Position numbers and translations under genes: made by a program
The notes under the pieces: model-generated
What the model was told of the DNA's origin: nothing
Seen by the model: the letters and a program-made list of their open reading frames with translations, nothing else
The model's database searches: none
From: Ailurus styani
Lineage: Eukaryota; Chordata; Mammalia; Carnivora; Ailuridae
Length of the DNA stretch: 64,000 bases
Assembly: GCA_002007465.1 (NCBI GenBank)
Contig: LNAC01000765.1
Location: 113,126 to 177,125 of the forward strand
Direction: 5' to 3'
Shown: piece by piece, positions 22,783 to 34,172 of the stretch
Position numbering within the stretch: position 1 is the stretch's first letter
Layout: each line of letters begins with the position of its first letter

Positions 22783-23561
22783 CTATATTATTTATTTCTG
22801 CTCTATATTATTCCCTTCTCCTGGCTTTAGGCTTTATTTGCTGTTCCTTTTCTAGCTTCATAAGGCGTTAGGTTAGGTAGTGTTTGATACTCTTCTTGCT
22901 TCTTGAGGAAAGCCTGTATTACAATATACTTACCTCTTAGGGCCACCTTTGCTGCACCCCAGAGGTTTTGGACTGTCGTGATTTCATTCTCATTTGCTTC
23001 CATGTATTTTTTTATTCTTTTCATTTTATTTCCTGGTTTACCCATTCATTCTTTAATCTTCATGCATTTGCAGTCTTTTCCAATTTTTTCTTGTGGTTGA
23101 CTTCAGGTTTCATAGTGTTGTGAAAATATGCGATCTTTATACTTGTGGAGTCCTGATTTGTGACCCAGTATGTGATCTATTCTGGAGAATGTTCCGTGTG
23201 CACTTGAAAAGAATGTGTTTTCCTCTGCTTTAAGATGAAATGTTCTGAATATATCTATTAAGTCCATCTGGTCCATTGTGTCACTCAAAGCCATTGTTTC
23301 CTTGTTGATTTTCTGCCTAGATGATCTGTCTATTGCTGTGACTGGGGTGTTAAAATCCTCTATTATTACGAGTTTCTTTATGTTTGTTATTAATTGATTT
23401 ATATATTTGGGTACTCCCAAGTTGGGGGCATAAATATTCACATTTATCACAACAAGATTAATCAGAAGAAGATTATTAGATCTTGTTTGCTAGACCCCTT
23501 AATTATAATATAGTGCCCTTCTTCATCTCTTATTACACTCTTTGGTTTAAAATGTATTCTG

Positions 23562-23751
23562 GGGGCACCTGGGTGGCTCAGTCATTAAGCATCTGCATTT
23601 GGCTCAGGTGATGATCCCAGGGTCCTGGGATCGAGCCCGGCATTGGGCTCCCTGCTCAGCAGGAGGCCTGCTTCTCCCTCTCCCACTCCCCTGGCTTGTG
23701 TTTCCTCTCTCTCTGTCAGATGAATAAATCTTTAAAAATTAAAAAAAAAAT
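23562..23751 (+). mobile_element. can-SINE, sense
   Basis: TSD aaaatgtattctg before and aaaatgtactctg after, with one mismatch. It interrupts the endonuclease relic of the antisense L1. Confidence 0.94.
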
Positions 23752-24760
23752 AAAATGTACTCTGTTATAAGTATGGCTACTCTGGCTTTCTTTTGATATC
23801 CAATAGCATGATAAATGGCTCTCCACCCTCTCACTTTCAATCTCAAGGTGTCTTTAGGTCTAAAGTGAATCTCTTGTAGGCAGCACATAGATGGTCTTGT
23901 TTTTTATTCATTCTGATACTGTATGTCTTTTGATTGGAGCATTTAGTCTGTTTTACATTCGGAGTGATTATTGAAAGATATGAATTCAGTGCTGATGGTC
24001 CGGTGGGGGGGGGCAGTTGGGGGAATAGTGTTGCCATGTTCTCTTGACCCCTAAGCGGGGAGTTCGCACCCATCACTCTTCAGGAAAGTCTCAGAAAAGA
24101 TCAAACAATCACCTCTCTTATGTCCCCAGCTTCCATCAGATCCCTGCCTTCACCCTGCCTGCATCTGAGGTGTCCACCTGCTAGATGGTACAGTACTCCT
24201 GTGTTTTATCTCAGGTATGGGGCTGGGTTTCAAAACTCCAAATTTCAGAGATCCCTGAGGCGCAATGCTGATCCTCTGGGTGAGGGTCTCCCCACGCTTT
24301 TGCCATTTGCCAGTTTGTGAAATCAGTTGTGTGATGGCACAGCAATTTGGAGTTTATGGTGAAGATCATCAAAAAGATAGCACCATGGCTACCTGCCCTC
24401 AGCTGGTGTCTTTGTTCCTATGCAAGGGAACAGGGCAGCTCAGTGGTGCCCATCAGGTCTTTCATCCCTGGAACAATTGTGTCCCCTTTACCAAATGCAC
24501 TCTAAGCAGGGAAATTATTTCTCCCCATGGACCATGGGGATCCTGAGACCACACTGCCTGCTCCCAGGCTTCTATCCTCCTTTCCCACTGCCAAGCCCAC
24601 CAGGCACAACCCTGGTGATGCCATGGACCTCCAAAACTTCAGACTTTGTGCTCCACTGCTTATCAGTGCTTGCGGTAGTCAGCCCCTTTCCTTTTCCCAG
24701 GCAATGGTTTTGGGGAAGAGTTTTTCTTGTGCAGTGCCCTGCATGCTGATTCACTGTTCC

Positions 24761-24785
24761 TGTGTGTGTGTGTGTGTGTGTGTGT
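24761..24785. repeat. (TG)n microsatellite
   Basis: Twelve TG units within the L1 5' UTR relic. Confidence 0.95.
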
Positions 24786-25025
24786 CTCCACTGTCCATGA
24801 TCAGGGCTCCCTCCCCATTACAGCACTCTCAGTTCTTTTCTCCCCCAAATCAACTCTCCATAGCTCCTACCTTCCATGATATGGTCAATTTTTTGCTTCC
24901 TATTGTGCAGTTTTGCTCTCTCAGATCAATTTCTTTGGTGTTCAAAATGATTTGATATTTATCTAATTGTGTTCGAGGGATGAGGCAAGCTTACAGTTCT
25001 TCACTCTTCCACCATCTTAACTACT

Positions 25026-25590
25026 CTCTGCAAAGGGATTTTTAAATTGATTTTTATTTTAAGTTGACATCTGGCTAAAATAAACAAAGGAAACATACGA
25101 AGGATAGGGCTTCAGATAACCAAATTGCCATTTAGGATGTATTATAATGAACGTGGACATTCCTATGTCTGATGGTGAAAATGGCAAGGTATAATTAATT
25201 TATTGAAGATAAATCTGCCCTTCTTGTTTGTGATGTATTTGTTTCTTATTTGTCCTCTTCACTGCACTGTGAGATCCTTGGGAATAGACCCTATATCTGA
25301 CCATGTATGGCCGGCATCTATCATGGGGCAAGGTGTACAGGTAGTGCTCAGTGTTTTTTGAATGAGTGAATACCTAGCACAATGAAAAATGGGTCGTCTA
25401 TGTCATGAACCTTACATTCTCACATAAACCAGAATCAGCTACATGCTATATTCCAGCATTTGAGAAGTGCAGTTATGCTCTTGTTTTTTTTGCTTTTACA
25501 AATCAGGTCAGATTCTTTGCATTGGGTTAGTACATTGTACTGAACTTCAGTTTGAATTAAGTTTTCCATTTACTGTTTTGTAAATTGACC
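25026..25590. other. Intergenic, nothing recognised
   Basis: About 560 bases of AT-rich sequence with no ORF of interest and no repeat family that I can name. Confidence 0.6.
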
Positions 25591-25611
25591 TTCTCTTCTT
25601 ATTTTTTGATT

Positions 25612-25722
25612 TTTTAAACTTTTCTTTTTAAGTAATCTCTAACCCAACATGGGGCTCAAATTTACAAACCTAAGATCAAGAGTCACATACTCTACTAACT
25701 GAGCCAAACAGGTATCTCTACT
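25612..25722 (-). mobile_element. Old short SINE (tRNA-derived), antisense
   Basis: Carries the motif family 'aagtaatctctaacccaaca...ctgagcc' typical of an older, shorter carnivore tRNA-SINE. Related copies lie at 26701, 49010, 51087 (sense) and 51675. Confidence 0.75.
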
Positions 25723-25781
25723 TTCTGTTTTTAAAGTCAAGTTTATTGAGGTAAAACTTGGGGTAAAAGTTAATCTTTTTA

Positions 25782-25996
25782 TTTTTTTTATTTTTATTTT
25801 TTAAAGATTTTATTTATTTATTTGACACAGAGAGAGAGATTACAAGTAGGCAGAGAGGCAGGCAGAGAGACAGGGAGAGGAGGAAGCAGGCTCCCTGCTG
25901 AGCAGAGAGCCCGATGCGGGCCTCAATCCCAGGATGCTGAGATCATGACCTGAGCCAAAAGCAGAGGCTTTAACCCACTGAGCCACCCAGGTGCCC
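25782..25996 (-). mobile_element. can-SINE, antisense
   Basis: TSD aaaagttaatcttttta at 25765-25781 and 25997-26013. Confidence 0.95.
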
Positions 25997-26700
25997 AAAA
26001 GTTAATCTTTTTAGATATGCAGCTCTATGAATCCTGATGTACCCATTACTCCAGTCAAAATAGAGAACACTTTTATCATCTCCAGAAGTTCTCACATGCC
26101 CTTTTGTGTCAGTCTCCTCCCTTGAGCCCCAGCCCCTTGCAACAGCTTAATCTGTTCTCTGTCCTATGGTGTTATCTTTTCCAGAATATCATTTAAAAGA
26201 AACCGTATATCATGTAGCCATTTGAGGATGGATTAACCTAACACTGTTTTTGAGATTCATCCAGGTTATTAACACATTTATGTCTTCTCATTGCTGAACA
26301 GTATTTTGTTGTATGAATTGGCACTATTTATTGATAGACCAAGTAATGGACATGTGGACAGTCTCTTGGCTTTGGCCCTTATGAATGGAGCTGCTATAGA
26401 CATTTGTGTACAGTTTTTCATGTGAACATAATTTTAATTCCTCTTGGGTAAGGAATTAAATGAAAACCTATGTTTGCACATGAAAACCTGGGTGAATGCC
26501 CGGGGCTGGGATTGCTAGGCCATGATAAGTATTTGTTTAATATTATAGAAAACCTTTTTCCAAAGTGGTTCTACCATTCTATATTCCCACCAGCAAAGTA
26601 TGAAAATTCCAGTCATTCTACATCCATGTCAGGTCTTGACATTGTTAGAGTCTTGTTTTATTTTGCCATTTTAATAGATATGGTAGGTAATTGTGCCAAA

Positions 26701-26813
26701 TTTTTTTTTTTTTATCTATTGCTTAGTAATCTCTACATCCAGTGTGGGGCTTAAACTCACAACCCTGAGATTAAGAGTTGCATGCTCTTCTGACTGAGCC
26801 AGGCAAATGCCCC
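26701..26813 (-). mobile_element. Old short SINE, antisense
   Basis: Contains 'agtaatctctacatccagtg' and 'ctgactgagcc'. TSD-like taattgtg lies on both sides (26688 and 26814). Confidence 0.8.
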
Positions 26814-26848
26814 TAATTGTGTTGAATTTTCTAAAAATTTACTTTTTA

Positions 26849-27040
26849 GGGCGCCTAGGTGGCTCAGTCCATTAAGTGTCTGCCTTCGGCTCAGGTCATG
26901 ACCCCAGAATCCTGGGTTCGAGTGCCACATCAGGCTCCCCATTCAGCAAGGTGTCTGCTTCTCCCTCTGCCCCTGCCCTCTGCTTGTGCTTGCTCTCCCT
27001 CTCTCAAATACATAAATAAAATCTTTAAAATAAATAAATA
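26849..27040 (+). mobile_element. can-SINE, sense
   Basis: The head gggcgcctaggtggctcagt is present. TSD aaaatttactttttag before and aaaacttactttttag after. Confidence 0.94.
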
Positions 27041-29168
27041 AAAACTTACTTTTTAGAATTGAGGTATAACTTACATACAGTAAAATGCACAAATCTTAAA
27101 GCTGTAGTACAATAAGTTTTAACAAATGTGGATATCTGTGTAACCAAAGAAGCTATAGAACATTTCCATTACCCTAGAAAGCTCCCCCAAGCCCCTTTCA
27201 GGCACGATGCCCTACCCAGGGGCAACCACTGCTCCAGTTTCCATCAATATACATTAGTTTCGTTTGTTATTAACTTTATATAAATGGAATCACATACCGT
27301 GAATCCTTTTAAGTCTGGTTTCTCTTTCATTAACATAAAGATCTTGAAATGCTTGTTGTGTGCATCAGCGGTGTGTTACTTTTTTAGAAATGGACTTTAT
27401 TTTGCTGGGTAATTTTGGGTTGACAGCAAAATTCACTGAGGAAGGTACAGAGATTTCCCATATACCTGCTCCCCTTACACATGTACATCCTCCCATACTA
27501 TCAACATCTTGTACCAGAGCTATACATTTATTTATATATTTATTACAGTCAGTGAACCTACCTAAAGTCCATTCTTTACATTAGGATTAACTTTTGATGT
27601 TATACATTCTATGGTTTTTGACAAATGTATAATGACTTGTACCTACCATTATAGTGCCCTACAGAATAGTTTTACTGCCCTAAAAATCCTCTGTGTTCCA
27701 TCTGTTCATTCTTCTCTCCCTCCAACCCTTGATCTTTTTACTGTCTCTGGTTTTGCCTTTTCCAGAATATCATATAGTTAGAACCATCCAGTTTAAAAAC
27801 TATCCTTTCTCCATTAACTTTTTTGTCATTTTAGTTTAAAAAAAATCAACAGTACAAGTCTATTTCTGTACTCTTCTGTTTCATTAATTATTTATCTATC
27901 TTTTTGCCAGTACCACACTAATCTTGATTATCGTGGCTTTATAGAAAGTCTTGAAATCAGGTAATGAAGTCCTCTAATATTGTCCTTCAAGATTGCTTTG
28001 ATTATTCTAGTTCTTTTGCATATTCATAAAAATTTTAGAATCAGCCTGTCATTGACAAAATGCCTGCTGGAATTAATTTGGGTTTTGCTGATTTCATAGG
28101 TCAGTTGGAAAGAACTGACATCCACAGTGAATCTTCTAATTCATAAATATGGTGTATCTTTTCATTTTGGTATTTAATCTCTCTGAGCAATCCTTTATAG
28201 TTGTCAATATAGAGATCTTGTGTATCTTGTGTTAAATGCATTCCTATAAGTTAATATTTTCAGTGTTATATTTTATGATTTTTTGTCTTCTAACATTTTA
28301 TTATAAAAAGTTCAAACATACAAGAAAGTTGAAAGAATTTTACAGTAAACACATCACCTAGTTTTATCCTATAAATACCACTTTATTATATTTGCTTATT
28401 TAAAATTTTTCAGTTTGTTGCTCTAATATAGAAATACTTTTTATATTGACCTTGAATCTTATGAACTTATTAAATTCACTTATTTGTTTTAGAAGTTTGT
28501 GATTCCTTTACATCTCCAACATACACAATTATGTCACTTATGAATAAAGACAGTTGTTACTTCTTATTACTTATTACTACTTATTACTTTCTTATTTTCC
28601 AATTTTCTTATGCCTTTTATTTCTTTTTCCCCTTTATTGCACTGGCTAGAGCCTCCAGTATAATATTGCAGAAGTGTTGGGAGAGATAGGTTTGCCTTGT
28701 TCCTGACCTTAGAAGTAAAAGCACTTGATCTACCATTAAGTATGATTTTTTTAAGGTGTTTTTTATTAGGTTGAGAAATTACTTTTCTATTCCTAGTTTG
28801 TTGAGAGTTTTTATTGTGAATGCTTGTTTGCCTTTTTTTCAAGTATACTTCCACATCTATTGAGATGATTAGATGGCTTTTGTCCTTTCTGTTGTTAATA
28901 TGGTGATTACATTGTTTGATTTTCAAATGTTGAACCAGCCCTGCATTTCTGAGATAAATCCTCTGTGGTGAATTTGATTTACTTAAAGACTTGATGTCAT
29001 TAGGGAATTTAGGTTCAATCTAATGAGGGATGTTTTTTCTGTAATTTTCTTTTCTTGCAGTCCCCTATAAATTTGTTATCAGGGTTATGTTGGACTCATA
29101 AAATGTTTTATCCCTTTTATTGCCTTATGCCTTTATTGTCCTCATTATCTAGCCTCAACTTTCTTTTT

Positions 29169-29358
29169 TTTTTTTAAGTTTTTATATATTTATTTGACAG
29201 AGAGAGATCACAAGTAGGCAGAGAGGCAGGCAGAGAGAGAGGAGGAAGCAGGCTCCCCGCCAAGCAGGGAGCTGGATGCGGGGCTTGATCCCAGGACCCC
29301 GAGACCATGACTTGAGCTGAAGGCAGAGGTTTTAACCACTGAGCCACCCAGGCGCCCC
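29169..29358 (-). mobile_element. can-SINE, antisense
   Basis: TSD tagcctcaactttcttt, perfect over 17 bases, at about 29150-29166 and 29359-29375. Confidence 0.95.
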
Positions 29359-30429
29359 TAGCCTCAACTTTCTTTGGGTTTCATTTGCTTACTTTTTTTT
29401 TTTTCTTGAGTCTAACCAAATGGGCCTTCAACTTAACACTTTCTCCTCATAGGGTATCTTTCAGAATCTTTGCTCAGTTTTTTTGACTACCAGTTGTTGT
29501 TCTACTCCTTGGGTTTTTGAGACCTTATCATACACATGCATAGATTAGGAATCAAAGATCTGAGAAGAGTTTAATACCTGAAGTCCAAGGTCCATGAGAC
29601 TTCAGCTTTCTGGTTGAGATTGGTCTGCTCTGTGTTGTGCATTCTGGAAGTGCTCTTAGAGAAAGCCATATAGATGTGGGTCTCATCCAGTATCATTCTT
29701 TTCAAGGGTAAATACCCTTAATTTTTGCCTGCTTTTGTTTATTCTCTTATGTTTAGTGACCTGTCTTCAAGTTTATTAACCTTTTGTCAGAATGATGTTT
29801 TAAATTTCAGAATTTGTATAGTTCTAAAGCTCTCTCTCTCTCTCTTTTTTTTAATTTCCCATTTCTGGGAAATACCTATTTTCTTTGCCAGGTATGCCAT
29901 CTATTCCTTCAAATTCTTCAACACACCTATAATTATTTCAAAGTACTTGGCTGTTTTTCCGCAATTATGACATTTTTTTAATGTATCACAGTTACATGTC
30001 TTTAAGTTTTGAGAGTTTATTCTAGATGTCTATAAAAGAACATTGGACAGTATAGTATAATATTACTTTATTTTCCCAGAGAATACAAGTCTGTCCTTGG
30101 TAGTATTGTGATTTAGAATAAGAAATACATATATTTGGTCTTTGTCCCATTCCTGGCACAGATCTCCTAAAACCCTTGGGATTTCCTGTGATGGGGGCAA
30201 GAAATATATCTTTTGTTATGTTAATGAGGTGACTTTTGTAAAATTCCTAGGAATGAGGGTTGGTCACCAGAAGAACCAACTATGTGATTAGAGCATTGGA
30301 ACTTTCAGTCTCACTTCCCCCCTCTAGAGAGGGGAGAACTAAATATTCACTTCAATAACAAATGGACAAGATTTAATCAATCATGCTTATGTAACAAAGC
30401 CTTCTTAAATACCTAAAATCAACATAGTT

Positions 30430-30890
30430 CAGAGAGAGCTTTTGGGTTGGTGAACACATGGAGGTTCTAGAAGTGCGGAGTGCCCAGAGAGGGCATGAGA
30501 GCTCTGTGCCCCTTCCCGTATGTCTCTTGCTCTATGCATCTCTTCCATCTGGGTGTTGCAGAATTATATCCTTTCATAATAAACTGGTAATCTACTAAGT
30601 AAAATGTTTCTCTGAGTTCTGTGAGCCTCTCTAGCAAAGTAACCAAACCCAAAGAGGGGACTGTTGGAACCTCTGATCTATATCTGGTAAGTCAGAAGAA
30701 GTGACAGTCTGGCCTTGCAATTGATGTCTGAAGTGGGAGTGGGGAGACATTCTTGTAGGACTGCGCCCTTAACTTATGGGAAGCTATTTGCAGGTGGATA
30801 GTGTTAGAATTGAGTTGAATTGTAGGACAGCTAGCTGGTGTTGGAGAATTGCCTGGTATGGGAAAAAAACACATACACATCAGAATTGGA
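30430..30890 (+). repeat. Ancient LTR-like interspersed repeat (family uncertain)
   Basis: The block contains 'ctatgcatctcttccatctg', an AATAAA near 30578 and 'gaattgagttgaattgtagg'. I recognise these as parts of an old dispersed mammalian repeat, probably LTR-derived. The family name and boundaries are uncertain. It has no coding capacity. Confidence 0.45.
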
Positions 30891-30899
30891 ATACAAAAT

Positions 30900-31645
30900 C
30901 TGAGTCCTGTATTTTGTGACAGGAAAGGATTCCTCAGATTCCTTCTGGATTTGAGTTGAATTGCAGCTGGACCTCAGTTTTATATTGAAGTCACCTGGAT
31001 TTCCAATCTCTACCCTCCAATATCACTACCTTTTTATCTCATGAGTATTTGAAATAGGAGAGGTTGAGCTGCCTTTTCAGATATTTTTGGTTCGCCTTTG
31101 GATTTAGCTTTGTTAGAGCTCCAGAATCGAATCACTCTGAGAACACACAGGTCTACACTCCCAGCTTTCTATCTACTGCCACCTTAGCAAAATTAGGGCA
31201 GGATTGGGGGAGAAAATTGTTAGAACAAGTGATTGATTTTGTATTTGCAATTTTTGTGTTCCAACCCGTCTTAGCAGACCACACTGCTTGTTAAAGGCTC
31301 AACTGACTTAATCCTTCTCATCCCTGTATGTTCCCTCCATCGATGGCAGACTAGGTCCTACTGCCAACCCACACCTTCCCCATTCATCCCTCCCACGGTA
31401 TGGAAGTTGCAAAGCTCTTCACTCTCTTACAAAGGGCGTATTTCTCTCTGGAATTCAGTTCAAGTTTTCTGTATAGACAGTCTGCACTAATCCCATAAAA
31501 GAGTATAAATTTTATTTTGCCTTTTCTTGTTAACCACAGGAGTGAAGGCCTTTAGCGTCTTTTATATCCTAACCCCAAGCAGAAGTATGTAGAACATTTT
31601 CTGAGATAGAATTTGAATCAAGTCTCAGACAAATCTCTGATAAAA
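30900..31645. other. Intergenic, nothing recognised
   Basis: About 750 bases with one short frame (31064-31294) that lacks codon bias or family similarity. No repeat that I can name. Confidence 0.6.
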
Positions 31646-31658
31646 GTGAATAATTGTA

Positions 31659-31884
31659 GGGCACCTGGGTGACTCAGTTGCTTAAGCATCCGCCTTCAGC
31701 TCAGGTCATGATCCCAGGATCCTGGGATCAGGGTCCACATCAGGCTCCCTGCTCAACAGGGAGCCTGCTTCTCCCTCTCCCTCTGCCCTTCCCCGCCCTC
31801 CAGCAGCCCCACTTGTGCTGGCTGGTGCACTTGCTCTCTCACACATGTGCTTACTCTCTCAGATAAATAAAATCTTTTTTAAAA
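31659..31884 (+). mobile_element. can-SINE, sense (first of a same-site pair)
   Basis: The head gggcacctgggtgactcagt and a long CT-rich body are present. The target word gtgaataattgtag precedes it and atgagtaattgtag follows. It is more diverged than its partner, so probably older. Confidence 0.94.
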
Positions 31885-31898
31885 AATGAGTAATTGTA

Positions 31899-32107
31899 GG
31901 GTGCCTGGGTGGCTCAGTGGGTTAAAGCTGCTGCCTTCGGCTCAGGTCATGATCCCAGGGTCCTGGGATCGAGGCCCACATCGGGCTCTCTGCTCAGCGG
32001 GGAGCCTGCTTCCTCCTCTCTCCTCTCTCTCTGCCTGCCTCTCTGCCTACTTGTAATCTCTCTCTCTGTGTCAAATGAATAAATAAAAAAAAAAATCTTT
32101 AAAAAAA
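31899..32107 (+). mobile_element. can-SINE, sense (second of a same-site pair)
   Basis: Near-consensus copy inserted into the 3' TSD of the SINE at 31659. The target word atgagtaattgta occurs before and after (31886 and 32109). Three copies of the target word therefore frame the two SINEs. Confidence 0.95.
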
Positions 32108-32119
32108 AATGAGTAATTG

Positions 32120-32615
32120 TAAATAAATTATATCAGTATTTCAAAAGCCTGGAACTCTAAATACCTTAACTAAATTCTCAGCCTTCTTGCAACTAGGTAT
32201 GACCATGAAAGAAAGTTGCTTGCCCTCTGCTTCTCTTCCTCCTTCCTATGGGCTGGAAGGTGGACAGTTCTGTCAACCAGCTTTGACCATGGAAACAAGG
32301 GCAGCACCACAGGCAATGGCAGAGCAAGTTTAAGGAACCTGCATTGTGAACAACCTCATGGTGTGGAGCTGCTCATCCACCCTGAACAACCCTCTGATTT
32401 TTGCACTATTATGGGAGAGAGAATATATTACTTTCTTCACAGAAATGTGTTTTGGTCTGTTAAAAAAGTTGACTCAGCTCTACTCAGTGATTTTTCAACA
32501 TTTTGTCTCCTAAATTAAAAATTTAGAAATCTGTACTGTTTGACTTTACACCGTATCTATGTTTGATCTATTTTAATGATTTTAAGAGTTACCAAGGAAA
32601 TATTAGCAAGTTTAA
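32120..32615. other. Intergenic, nothing recognised
   Basis: About 500 bases. The frame 32216-32518 has no recognisable family, splice context or start context. No repeat identified. Confidence 0.6.
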
Positions 32616-32627
32616 ATTGGAGAAAAA

Positions 32628-32823
32628 GGGGTACCTAGGTGGCTCAGTCGGTTAAGTGTCTGACTTTGGTTTGGATCTTGATCTCAGGGTCCTGGGATAG
32701 AGGCCTGCGTTGGACTTCCAGCTCTCTGGAAGGAGCCTGCTTGTCCCTCTTCCTCTCCCTCTGCCCCTCCCCCAGCTCATACACATGCTTTCTCTCTCAA
32801 ATAAAATCTTTTTTAAAAATAAA
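32628..32823 (+). mobile_element. Older can-SINE, sense
   Basis: A diverged head (ggggtacctaggtggctcag) and body. TSD taaattgga(a)g at about 32613 and 32826. Confidence 0.9.
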
Positions 32824-32834
32824 ATAAATTGGAA

Positions 32835-33740
32835 GAAGAATAAACTATAGCTGTCACCGATTGGTTTCTTTGAGAAGCAGCCTCCAAGATGTAGTTAGAC
32901 ATGCAGACTGCCCAGTAGGAAGAGGGGAAAGGTAGACTGGCCGGAGAGAAAAGCCAGCCTGTGGTATAGGTCAGCAGAATTAACCCATCAGTTTATCTTA
33001 TTTGAAGAAATTGTCACTGCTCCCCACACCTTCATAAACTACAACCCTGATTAGTCAGTAGCTATCAACATCAAGGCAGGACCCTCCACCAGCAAAAGAT
33101 TATGACTCATTGGAAGCTCAGATAATGGTTAACATTTTTTGGAAATAGTCTTTTACAATTGACATGTTATATTGGTTTTTTTTAGACACCTAACGCTTGC
33201 TTTTGGACACTTAATAGATACAGTATAGTGTAAACATAACTTTTTAACTGGGGAATCAAAAAATTAATTTAACTTACTTTATTACAAAGTTTGCTTTATT
33301 GCTATGGACTGGACCTGAATCTGTGATTGTCTATGAGGTATGCTTGTAAAAAGAACTTAACCAGAAGAGTCAACCCATCGTTGTTTAAAACTCAAGTCTA
33401 TCATGACTGCTTTATGGAAGATGTTGACATAACAAGACCAGGTCACAAGAAACTTTACATATCTTACAGTTGTTAGGTTATACTGAAATACTTCTTGAGA
33501 TGTGGAAGTAGTTCATCCTCTGACATCTGAAGACCCCCTCACTGAATTTCTTCTAAAACCTCAGAGTAAAGTCCCAGATCTTAGCTGCCTCCCAGGAGGA
33601 GTTGTTCCTAGACTTTGCCATCTACGTGCAGGAAATGCTGATGCTGCAAGATGACTGAGACTGTATCTGAGGTGGGGATGAGAGGGAGGGTGGATCCCTG
33701 GTGCTCAGCTCTGAAGCTACCTGGGGTTCAGTGGTTGCTT
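32835..33740. other. Intergenic, nothing recognised
   Basis: About 900 bases with no ORF above noise and no repeat that I can name. Confidence 0.6.
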
Positions 33741-33754
33741 TTAAAAATAAGTGG

Positions 33755-34172
33755 TATATTCAATGGAATGCTATGTAACTATCAAAAGAAATGAAATCAT
33801 GCCATTTGCAACAACATGGATGGAACTAGAGGGCATTATGCTGAGTGAAGTAAGTCAATCAGAGAAAGAATTATCATATGATCTCTCTGATATGAGGAAC
33901 TTGAGGGCCAGGGTGGGGGGTCGTGGGGGGTAGGGAGGGAAAAATAATGAAACAAGATGGGATCAGGAAGGAGACAAACCATAAGAGACCCATAATGTCA
34001 CAAAACAAACAGCATTACTGGGGGGTGGGAGGGTAGGGATAGGGTGGATGGGTTATGGACATTGGGGAAGGTTTGTGCTATGGTGAATGCTGTGAAAGGT
34101 GTAAGCCTGATGATTCACAGACCTGTACCCCTGGGGCAAATAATAATAATAATTATTATAATTATAAAAAGA
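33755..34172 (+). mobile_element. 5'-truncated young L1 tail, sense (about 0.4 kb)
   Basis: Starts in the end of ORF2 (caatggaatgctatgtaact) and continues through the 3' UTR to an (ATA)n/A-rich tail. TSD aaaaataagtggt at 33743-33755 and at about 34173-34185. Confidence 0.93.

Larger units (their letters stand above)
21500..25025 (-). mobile_element. Internally deleted L1, antisense
   Basis: Read on the minus strand it starts with an L1 5' terminus near 25025 (complement of 'ccatcttaactactctc') and a 5' UTR (about 24010-25020). It passes into the ORF2 endonuclease part (about 22800-24000, e.g. minus frame 23103-23450 INVNIYAPNLG), then jumps near 22330-22360 from the mid-ORF2 linker to the far C terminus (21992-22300) and the 3' UTR. 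ORF1 and the reverse-transcriptase domain are missing. SINEs at 22590 and 23562 and an L1 tail at 22446 interrupt it. Confidence 0.8.
25740..29990 (-). mobile_element. Ancient L1 fragments, antisense, with SINE insertions
   Basis: Successive segments complement the 3' UTR and ORF2 of old mammalian L1s, for example 26000-26690, 27050-27360, 27400-27800 and 27820-29150 (the complement of the reverse-transcriptase part, with 'ccagtaccacactaatcttg'). At least two overlapping L1 3' ends are present, so more than one insertion is represented. No intact frame survives. I am unsure where each copy begins and ends. Confidence 0.7.
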
